DNA from: Candidatus Aminicenantota bacterium
GTDB taxonomy: Bacteria; Acidobacteriota; Aminicenantia; Aminicenantales; Aminicenantaceae
Length of the DNA: 32,493 nucleotides
NCBI GenBank assembly: GCA_014859315.1
Contig: JACUUK010000007.1
Location: 1 to 32,493, forward strand
Reading direction: 5' to 3'
The notes beneath the pieces are model-generated. The model did no database searches. It worked only from the letters and a program-made list of their open reading frames with translations, and had not been told where the DNA came from. Position 1 is the stretch's first letter. Each line of letters begins with the position of its first letter. The position numbers and the translations under genes are program-made. This document shows, piece by piece, positions 17,814 through 25,161 of this stretch.

Positions 17814-19394
17814 TTAGCTATTTAGAATCTTTTCAACCTCTTCTTTGTCCACTTCTGTAATGAATGTAATGCCGCTTATATCTGCCGCATCGCGAGTCAG
17901 GGCAGCAATGTCGTTGCGTGTGATATAACTCAGGTTGAACTTTCTATTACCTGCCATAAGCTGGCGAAGGCCTTGATTCAATCTCTCAAAATATGTGTAC
18001 ACTCCCATTGCGCCTGTTGGGATTTCATTGAATTTTTCTTTAAACTCTCTCTTCAATTCAGGAGCAGTGACAAAAATTTCTTCTGCAGAGTAGCCAAAAC
18101 GCTCTATATAAACAGGAATTTGACCTTCTTCAATTCTTTTGCCTATGGTCTTTCCAACCATGGCTGCTGCCAATGGGCTTCGTGCCATGGCGACTGCTTT
18201 GAAATAAGGAGCTCCTAAGGCTAAGACCTTGAAAATTTGGTCCTCAAAAGTGATTCCTCCCGCAGGTGCCACATCAGGAACGTATTCCCCCTTTTCATCA
18301 AGTTTGCGTAGATATTGATAAAGCAGTGACCAGATTTCTACAGTCGGAACTCCCCATTCGTTCATCATACGCCAGGGGCTCATTCCTGTTCCACCACCAG
18401 CACCATCAACAGTCAATAAATCTATCTTGGCTTTAGAGGCATATTTTACAGCTCGGGCTAAATCTGCAGGGCGGTATGCACCTGTTTTAAGGAAGATATA
18501 TTTTGCTCCAGCCCTTCTGAGTTCTTCGACTCTTTTCATGAAGCTTTCTTCTTCGACCATCCCTAAGCGGGAATGTCTTTCGAATTCCTTGAAGCTTCCT
18601 TTCTCAAAAGCTTTGATGACATCCGGGTCTTCTGGATCAGGAAGGACGATATATCCTCTTCTTTTTAAATCTTGGGCTTTTTTAAGGTTCTTAATTTTGA
18701 CTTCGCCTCCGATATCCTTTGCTCCCTGGCCCCATTTCAACTCTACGACTTCCACACCCAACTTATCGATAGCATATTCCTGGGTGCCGAGTCTCGTGTC
18801 TTCTACATTGGCTTGAACGACCACAGCTCCATATCCATCTTGCTGCCAGTCTTTGAAAAGCTTTACCCGCATTTCCATATCAGGGGAATGGACAATTTTT
18901 CCGTTCTTGAATACCGACTCATCGTCCATGCCGCAGACGTTTTCACCTACAGTAAGAATGGTACCGGAAATGGCTGCCCCAATAGCCAATCCTGGCCAGT
19001 TTTGTTTGGCCACATTTGTGGACCCCATGCCTGCAATAATAAAAGGCACTTTCAGTTTTATACCCTTATCATGTCCGATACGGGTTTCAGTGCTAACTTT
19101 AGGGAAGGTAGCTTTGTCACTGTCTGCCTCAACCCCATAAGCGCCTACTGCAGTCCCCATGACGTTGAAATGAGACAGGTCAACAGGATAATCTTTTTCT
19201 GATGCAGAAGTAATGATTCCAAAAGGTTGTGGATAGATGACTTCATGGCCCCTGTATGCAGATTTTCCAATTTCACACATCCCGATACAGCCGTCAACAC
19301 ATGTGACACACATCCCGCTGAAAGGACTGATAGACCCTTCAGTTCTGTTTTTTGTTAAGGTAGCGGCACTCCTGTTAAGTTTTGTATAAGACAT
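17814..19394 (-). CDS. GltB-like FMN-binding (glutamate synthase central/FMN-domain family) protein without amidotransferase domain
   Basis: 526 aa; LLTVDGAGGGTGMSPWRMMNEWGVPTVE, APAGGITFEDQIFKVLALGAPYFKAVAMARS; N-terminal CVTCVDGCIGMC. Confidence 0.8.
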   Translation of the reverse strand: MSYTKLNRSAATLTKNRTEGSISPFSGMCVTCVDGCIGMCEIGKSAYRGHEVIYPQPFGIITSASEKDYPVDLSHFNVMGTAVGAYGVEADSDKATFPKVSTETRIGHDKGIKLKVPFIIAGMGSTNVAKQNWPGLAIGAAISGTILTVGENVCGMDDESVFKNGKIVHSPDMEMRVKLFKDWQQDGYGAVVVQANVEDTRLGTQEYAIDKLGVEVVELKWGQGAKDIGGEVKIKNLKKAQDLKRRGYIVLPDPEDPDVIKAFEKGSFKEFERHSRLGMVEEESFMKRVEELRRAGAKYIFLKTGAYRPADLARAVKYASKAKIDLLTVDGAGGGTGMSPWRMMNEWGVPTVEIWSLLYQYLRKLDEKGEYVPDVAPAGGITFEDQIFKVLALGAPYFKAVAMARSPLAAAMVGKTIGKRIEEGQIPVYIERFGYSAEEIFVTAPELKREFKEKFNEIPTGAMGVYTYFERLNQGLRQLMAGNRKFNLSYITRNDIAALTRDAADISGITFITEVDKEEVEKILNS

Positions 19395-19435
19395 TATAAT
19401 TACCTCCTTGTTTGCTCCTTTGTTTATTCATATTG

Positions 19436-20158
19436 TTAATATTTTGCGTTTTTTGCCTGTTTATTGCTGTCGGATTTCTCGCTTTTTTCCCGGATGCAGG
19501 TGCCACATCGGCCTGCATCATACATCCAGCATTGCAACTCGTCGTAAAAATCCAAACAGGTTGGGTCCATAGTTAAACAGGCATTACAGATTGTTGTGTC
19601 TGCTTGAGGCCCCTGGCATTTGAGCTGACAGGCTGGGCAGATATACATGCATGCGCCGCATAAGCGGCATTCTTCAGAACGAATGTCAAAAGGTGTAGAG
19701 ATTTTTCTTTTGAAGCCCCTATTTTGAAACCCGATGGCTTTGCCGTCCATCTGTTCCTTGCACATGCGTACGCAAAGTCCGCAGAGAATACATTCTTCGT
19801 TTCTGACTTTAAATCTGACTTTGGTCACGCCAAATTTAGAAGCTAAATCCTGAATTACTTTAGAGTTTGGAGCGATAGAAAGCATAAGCTCTATCATCAT
19901 CCTTCGGGCCTCGATTACCCTTTTGGTGTCTGTGTGCACTTCCAGGCCTTCTTCAACAGGATAAGTGCAAGAGGAGACAAGTTTGGTATTCTCATTTTCG
20001 CCTATCTCTACGAGACAAAGACGGCATGCTCCATAGTTGCTCAATCCATCATTGTGGCAAAGGGTAGGAATTTCAAGCCCATAAAATTTGGCTGTTTCTA
20101 AAATGGTCCAGCCTTCCTCCGCCTTGACATCTAAGTTATTTATTTTTAAATTAATCAT
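19436..20158 (-). CDS. [2Fe-2S]/[4Fe-4S] ferredoxin-type subunit (HoxU / HydA N-terminal / NuoG N-terminal-like)
   Basis: 240 aa; CHNDGLSNYGACRLCLVEI..C 2Fe-2S pattern, CILCGLCVRMC and CRLCGACMYICPAC clusters. Confidence 0.85.
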   Translation of the reverse strand: MINLKINNLDVKAEEGWTILETAKFYGLEIPTLCHNDGLSNYGACRLCLVEIGENENTKLVSSCTYPVEEGLEVHTDTKRVIEARRMMIELMLSIAPNSKVIQDLASKFGVTKVRFKVRNEECILCGLCVRMCKEQMDGKAIGFQNRGFKRKISTPFDIRSEECRLCGACMYICPACQLKCQGPQADTTICNACLTMDPTCLDFYDELQCWMYDAGRCGTCIREKSEKSDSNKQAKNAKY

Positions 20159-20159
20159 T

Positions 20160-23100
20160 TCACCGTCCTATTGCTTTTTTCCCATCCTCGGTTTCCAATT
20201 CACACCTTAAACACCGTCTAGCTTCTTTAACGGCCATGTCTTCTGATAACCCTAACTCAACTTCTTTGAAATTTTTGTACCGCTCTTTGGCTGACAACTT
20301 AGGCATTTCTGGTCTATGTGCCAATTCTATTTCTTCTTCAGTCAATTCGACAGGCTCAATAAACATTGAAGGTCTATTAAGCTTGTACTCTCTTGCTAAG
20401 CTTTTTGCTTGAAGATAGTTGTCTATGGAATTGGCAGCAATCTTCCCTGCTGAAATGGCCTTGACAACTGTGCTCGGGCCTGAAGTCACATCGCCTCCAG
20501 CAAAGACGCCCTTTCGATGGGTTATTAAAATTTCCTCATTCACAATGATAGTACTCCATTTTGTAAGCTTCAATCCATCCTTATCGCTAAGAAATGAAAC
20601 ATCAGGGCTTTCTCCAATTGCCGGAATAAGAGTATCTAATTCTAGTGAAAATTCTGAGCCTTTGATCGGTACTGGCCTTCGTCGGCCACTGGCATCCTTA
20701 TCGCCAAGTTTCATCCTTATGCATTCAACACCTGTGACTTTTCCATTTGCTGTTAATACTTTGGTTGGAGCAACAAGATACTGAATATCTATCCCTTCTT
20801 CAAGAGCGTTATCGACCTCTTCTTCATAAGCCGGCATCTCTCTCCGTGTTCTTCTATACAAGATGGTTACTTTATCAGTGTTTTTGTTCCGTATTGCGAC
20901 ACGAGCTGCATCAATAGCTGCATTTCCGCCGCCTATAATACCAACCTTTTCTCCCAAATCTACTTCTTTTCCTAAATTTACTTCTTTGAGTAGCTTCATG
21001 GCTTGAATTACGCCTTCAGCCGATTCGCCAGAGATGCCCAGCTTCATTGACTTGTGGGCACCGATTGCAATGAAAACTGCCTCATATCCTTCATCAAAAA
21101 GGTCGTCGATAGAGAAATTTTTGCCTAATGTTTTGTTTAGCTTCAGATTCACACCTGTAGTTAGGATGTAATCAATGTCTGATTTTAAGGATTTTTTAGG
21201 TAATCTGTGTTCAGGGATTCCAATTGCCAGCATTCCGCCAGGAACAGAAAGTGATTCAAAGATAGTAACATCATACCCCTTTTGGTTTAGATTAAATGCT
21301 GCTGCTAGTCCAGCCGGACCTGAACCAATGATTGCAACTTTCTTGTTTTTTCTTGGCTCCTTGGGTGGATAAGTGATATGTTTTCCATTTTTTGATGCCC
21401 AGTCCAAGACAAATCGCTTGAGGGCACGAATAGCAATTGGTTTATCCATTTCTTCAGCTCTGCAAACTGATTCGCATTTATGATCGCAGACCCGTCCGCA
21501 CACATTGGGCAATGGATTGTCTTTCCGTATCACATTTAACGCTTGTTCAAATTTTCCTTGTGCAATCAAGGCGATATAGACCGAAGCTTCCTGATCAATG
21601 GGGCAGATGTACTGACATGGGGCTGAGACAATTTCTTTACAGACTAAAGCGGGACAACGCTTGTACTCGATATGCTCTTGATATTCTTCTTTAAAATACT
21701 GCAAAGTGGATAATACTGGATTTGAAGCTGTCTGTCCCAGGCCACACATGGAGGCAACTTTCACGGATTTAGCCAGCTCCTCAAGTAATTCCAGATCGCC
21801 ATTCTTGCCTTTTCCATTGGTGATATCTGCTACTATTTCCCACATCCGTTGTATGCCTTCCCGGCAGGAGATGCATTTTCCGCAGGATTCATCCCGGAGA
21901 AAATTCAGAAAATATTTAGCCACGTCAACCATGCAAGTGTTTTCGTCCATTACGATCATCCCACCTGAACCCATTATGGAGCCAGCTTGAGTTAGACTTT
22001 CATAATCAATAGGCAGATCTAAAAGTTCTTTAGGAATACATCCGCCAGAAGGTCCTCCTGTTTGAACTGCCTTGAATTCTTTACCTTTAGGGATTCCTCC
22101 GCCGATATCAAAAATGACTTCTCTTAGTGTGATTCCCATAGGGACTTCAACAAGACCTGTGTTATTGATTTTCCCAACAAGAGAAAAGATCTTTGTCCCT
22201 TTGCTTCCATTTGTCCCTATTTGAGAGAACCAATCTGCTCCCTTGTCTATAATTATTGGAATGTTTCCCCATGTCTCAACGTTATTGATGTTAGTAGGGT
22301 TATTCCATAGGCCTTTTGCTGCGGGGAACGGCGGTCTCTGACGTGGTTCTCCAACCCTGCCTTCAATGGATGCTATCAAAGCTGTTTCCTCCCCGCAAAC
22401 AAATGCACCTGCACCCTTAGAGATATTAATTTTTAAGTTAAAGCCAGTCACTAAAATGTTCTCACCTAAAAGCCCCAATTCATTTGCTTGTTCAATGGCG
22501 AGAGTAATGTGTTTTAATGCAAGAGGATATTCATCACGAATATAGATATAGCCCTCTGTAGCGCCAATTGCGTATGCTCCGATTATCATTCCTTCGAGAA
22601 CACGGTGAGGGTTTCCTTCCATTAAACTTCTATCCATATAAGCTCCTGGATCTCCTTCGTCTGCATTACAGATGATGTATTTTGGGACTCTGTTGGCTTT
22701 CCTTGTAAATTCCCATTTGTTTCCAGTTGGAAAACCTGCTCCTCCTCTTCCTCTGAGGCCTGATTTTTTTACACTCTCTATTACTTCTTCTGGAGTCATT
22801 TCCGATAGTACTTTACACAGTGAGCCATATCCTCCAATGGAGATGTAGTCATGGATGTTGGTAGGGTCAATAAGAGCATTATCACCTAAGACAATTCTCT
22901 TTTGTTTCTTGTAGAAAAAAATGTCATTTTCTTTAACAACTGTTTCCCCAGTAGCAGGATCTGAAAATAGAAGGCGTTCTATGATTTTTTTGTTGAGAAT
23001 TGTCTCGGAAATTATTTCTTTTGCATCTTCTGGGGTAATATTTTGGTAGAAAATGTTATGTGGATGAATGATAATATTCGGTTCTGCCTCGCAAAAGCCA

Positions 23101-23318
23101 TGGCACCCGGTGACTCGTACTTTGACTTTATCTCCCAATCCTGCTCTGGTGATTTCTTGTTCTAATGCTTCAATCACTTTTAGTGAACCTCGTGCTTGAC
23201 CACAAGTCCCTGCAGAAACTGTAAGAAATGTCTTTTTTTCGGATTTTCTATTCTGAATTTCTCTATTAATGGATTGTTTTAATTCTTCAATTGATTTAAT
23301 TTTCTTTATGGCCTTCAT
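20160..23318 (-). CDS. Fusion: [2Fe-2S] domain + NuoF/HydB-like FMN subunit + GltD/NfnB-like FAD/NAD(P) oxidoreductase
   Basis: 1052 aa; VSAGTCGQARGS..TGCHGFCEAEP; GLRGRGGAGFPTGNKW, YIICNADEGDPGAYMDR, SCGKCISCREG (NuoF); CPIDQEASVYI..NVCGRVCDHKCESVCRA, AIIGSGPAGLAAAFNL, VGIIGGGNAAIDAARVA, RRTRREMPA (GltD). Junction near 21660. Confidence 0.92.
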   Translation of the reverse strand: MKAIKKIKSIEELKQSINREIQNRKSEKKTFLTVSAGTCGQARGSLKVIEALEQEITRAGLGDKVKVRVTGCHGFCEAEPNIIIHPHNIFYQNITPEDAKEIISETILNKKIIERLLFSDPATGETVVKENDIFFYKKQKRIVLGDNALIDPTNIHDYISIGGYGSLCKVLSEMTPEEVIESVKKSGLRGRGGAGFPTGNKWEFTRKANRVPKYIICNADEGDPGAYMDRSLMEGNPHRVLEGMIIGAYAIGATEGYIYIRDEYPLALKHITLAIEQANELGLLGENILVTGFNLKINISKGAGAFVCGEETALIASIEGRVGEPRQRPPFPAAKGLWNNPTNINNVETWGNIPIIIDKGADWFSQIGTNGSKGTKIFSLVGKINNTGLVEVPMGITLREVIFDIGGGIPKGKEFKAVQTGGPSGGCIPKELLDLPIDYESLTQAGSIMGSGGMIVMDENTCMVDVAKYFLNFLRDESCGKCISCREGIQRMWEIVADITNGKGKNGDLELLEELAKSVKVASMCGLGQTASNPVLSTLQYFKEEYQEHIEYKRCPALVCKEIVSAPCQYICPIDQEASVYIALIAQGKFEQALNVIRKDNPLPNVCGRVCDHKCESVCRAEEMDKPIAIRALKRFVLDWASKNGKHITYPPKEPRKNKKVAIIGSGPAGLAAAFNLNQKGYDVTIFESLSVPGGMLAIGIPEHRLPKKSLKSDIDYILTTGVNLKLNKTLGKNFSIDDLFDEGYEAVFIAIGAHKSMKLGISGESAEGVIQAMKLLKEVNLGKEVDLGEKVGIIGGGNAAIDAARVAIRNKNTDKVTILYRRTRREMPAYEEEVDNALEEGIDIQYLVAPTKVLTANGKVTGVECIRMKLGDKDASGRRRPVPIKGSEFSLELDTLIPAIGESPDVSFLSDKDGLKLTKWSTIIVNEEILITHRKGVFAGGDVTSGPSTVVKAISAGKIAANSIDNYLQAKSLAREYKLNRPSMFIEPVELTEEEIELAHRPEMPKLSAKERYKNFKEVELGLSEDMAVKEARRCLRCELETEDGKKAIGR

Positions 23319-23790
23319 TGTCCTTCTCTTTTTTTGTGTAGTCCTTTAAAATTAAGCTAACTTTTCGCCTTGTTGTTTGAGCGTAGTAATTTCCATCAAT
23401 GACAACTACAGGGCCAATAGCACAGCATCCTAAACAAGCAACAGTTTCCAGTGTAAATTGATTATCCTTTGTGGTCTCTCCTGCTTGTACATTCAGGTGT
23501 CTTTCAAATTCTTCAAGGATTTTTGGTCCTCCTCTAACATGACAGGCTGTTCCCAGGCATACTGTAACAAGATGTTTTCCTCTTGGTTTAAGACTGAAAG
23601 ACCGGTAAAAAGTTGCAACGCTCACGATATCGATCAATGGGATGCTTAAATAATCAGAAGTGAATTTTAATGCTTCTTGTGGAAGATAATTAAATTCTGC
23701 TTGTATGTCCTGTAATATAGATATGAGTGCCTTTTTTTGGTTATGATATTTGGCTATGAAAGATTTGACCTTTTGAATGTCTGTATTCAC
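23296..23790 (-). CDS. NuoE/HydC-like thioredoxin-fold [2Fe-2S] subunit
   Basis: 164 aa; CLGTACHVRGGPKILEEFERHL..LETVACLGCCAIGPVVVIDGNYY. Confidence 0.92.
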   Translation of the reverse strand: MNTDIQKVKSFIAKYHNQKKALISILQDIQAEFNYLPQEALKFTSDYLSIPLIDIVSVATFYRSFSLKPRGKHLVTVCLGTACHVRGGPKILEEFERHLNVQAGETTKDNQFTLETVACLGCCAIGPVVVIDGNYYAQTTRRKVSLILKDYTKKEKDNEGHKEN

Positions 23791-24016
23791 AAATTTTCCT
23801 CCAGATATTAGATTTAAAAAAGACTCTTCTGATGAAGTGAAAACATATATGAAATCATAAGTTTTTGGCTTGAAGTAGTATTTTGGTTGTTTCAGGAGGG
23901 ATTAATTGTGATAAACAGAAAGTTGATTTAGGAAGTATAAGGGATATTATGATTCCTCCTCTTAACTATTATTTAATTTTTAACCTAAAAAAATATTATA
24001 TATTAAGTAAGAAGGT

Positions 24017-24046
24017 TTTATAACAGATATATTTTTTCATTGTCAA
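24017..24046 (-). promoter_or_regulatory. Predicted promoter of the NuoE/NuoF-GltD/Fd/GltB-like operon
   Basis: Minus strand TTGACA (24046-24041)-18-TATAAA (24022-24017), ~230 bp upstream of the NuoE-like start. Confidence 0.5.
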
Positions 24047-24089
24047 GGAGTTTTTTCTCTTTTAAATTCATGTGTTTTGTTATGAGATG

Positions 24090-24123
24090 ATCCGAAGCAA
24101 CGGCTTGTAAAAATTGCTTGGAT
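24090..24123. other. Imperfect stem-loop in speD/nuoE divergent intergenic region
   Basis: ATCCGAAGCAA ... TTGCTTGGAT, near-perfect inverted repeat. Confidence 0.4.
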
Positions 24124-24161
24124 TATAGTGTTACTCGCGTAAAAAATAATCTGGAGGGCTC

Positions 24162-24293
24162 CAGCGCCGGTTCCCCTCCATCCTTGCCAAGACCCTCCCA
24201 CCCTCCACAATGGCTTCAGATGGAGAGGAACCGTCGCGGCACTTCTCAATTAGGTCAGATGTTTCCCTATCACGGAAATAGAAATGCTTACGT
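24162..24293 (+). repeat. Dispersed intergenic hairpin repeat, copy 2 (upstream of speD)
   Basis: ~132 bp; 19-bp arms GCGCCGGTTCCCCTCCATC (24164-24182) / GATGGAGAGGAACCGTCGC (24219-24237), 17/19 paired; second small stem TTTCC/GGAAA. Confidence 0.92.
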
Positions 24294-24306
24294 AATAAAA
24301 GATATC

Positions 24307-24334
24307 TTGACACCTATATTAAATATGCAATAAT
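24307..24334 (+). promoter_or_regulatory. Predicted speD promoter
   Basis: TTGACA (24307-24312)-16-AATAAT (24329-24334) with extended -10 TGC; starts 14 bp after repeat copy 2. Confidence 0.55.
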
Positions 24335-24372
24335 AATTCCGTATTTTTTTTATTTCAGAGGAGTAACTGAAA

Positions 24373-24801
24373 ATGGATAAAAAGAATCATAGTCCTGTTG
24401 GGCATCATTATATTGCGGAAGCATCTGGCTGTGACCCTGAAATCATCGGAAGTGTTGAGAAGGTCCAACAAATTTTAATCAAAGCAGCAGAGATTGCTGG
24501 TGCCCATGTTTGGGCAGTGTCTATTAGTAGATTTCCTCCAAATGGTGTCAGTGGTGTCGTTGTTATTTCGGAATCTCACATTTCCACTCATACTTGGCCT
24601 GAATATGGCTACGGAGCCTTAGATATATACACTTGTGGAAGCTCTGGAGACCCTGAAAAAGCTATTATGTATGCTGTTGAAGCTTTCGGTGCATCGAGTT
24701 CACATATTACAGAAATAACCCGGGGTATAGATGAAGGGGACAAAATCTTCTTTCACAGTTTTGTTACCTGGGAAGAAGATTTTGATAAAGAAGAGGTGTA
24801 A
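24373..24801 (+). CDS. speD: S-adenosylmethionine decarboxylase proenzyme (class 1B, prokaryotic)
   Basis: 142 aa; VVISESHISTHTWPEYGYGALDIYTCG contains the Glu-Ser self-processing site and downstream catalytic residues; RBS gaggag upstream. Confidence 0.93.
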   Translation: MDKKNHSPVGHHYIAEASGCDPEIIGSVEKVQQILIKAAEIAGAHVWAVSISRFPPNGVSGVVVISESHISTHTWPEYGYGALDIYTCGSSGDPEKAIMYAVEAFGASSSHITEITRGIDEGDKIFFHSFVTWEEDFDKEEV

Positions 24802-24808
24802 TCTGTCA

Positions 24809-24944
24809 CAGCGCCGGTTCCCCCTCCATCCTTGCCAAGACCCTCACACCCTCCACAATGGACTTCGGATGGAAGGGAAACCATCGCCGTACTTCTCAAT
24901 TAGGTCAGATGTTTCCCTCATCACGGAAATAGAGATGCCTACGT
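24809..24944 (+). repeat. Dispersed intergenic hairpin repeat, copy 3 (downstream of speD, upstream of M1 peptidase)
   Basis: ~136 bp, starts 8 bp after the speD stop; 21-nt arms 24811-24831 / 24867-24887, 17/21 Watson-Crick. Confidence 0.92.
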
Positions 24945-25142
24945 TAGAGGCAGGGCCGCGTCATTGTTTTTCAATGTACTAAAATCTTGCGATTTTTCGT
25001 CATTTTTTGAAAGACCAGGTATATTTTTATCCCAGAATTCGCATATTTTCCTCAAAATAAGAAAAAGAAAACGGGAAATTTGCGACTTTGACACAGGCCT
25101 GACGTTAGAGGGCCGAGATTATTTTTTTTATCTTATTTATGC

Positions 25143-25148
25143 TACAAT
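25143..25148 (+). promoter_or_regulatory. Possible extended -10 (TGCTACAAT) for the M1 peptidase gene
   Basis: TGC-TACAAT 13 bp before the start codon; no good -35; spacing implies a very short leader. Confidence 0.25.
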
Positions 25149-25161
25149 TCATAAGAAATAA

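Noticed and set aside
18672-19202. 176-aa plus-strand ORF antisense to the GltB-like gene
   Set aside because: Antisense shadow of a strongly supported CDS with no recognisable motif.
19436-23790. Respiratory Complex I (nuo) operon
   Set aside because: Only NuoE/F/G-N-terminal-like soluble modules occur; no membrane subunits (A, H, J-N) or NuoB/C/D/I are present, and GltD/GltB modules are fused or linked instead.
24162-24944. CRISPR array
   Set aside because: Repeats are ~135 bp, only two nearby, separated by an intact speD gene; no spacers or cas genes.
24162-24944. Composite transposon or integron-like cassette carrying speD
   Set aside because: No transposase/integrase and no clear target-site duplications visible; kept only as a hypothesis in findings.
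24731-24982. 83-aa plus-strand ORF, and the ORFs at 24043-24333
   Set aside because: Out-of-frame with speD and/or reading through repeat copies 2 and 3; frames are not consistently preserved among copies (indels), so the repeat is probably not protein-coding.
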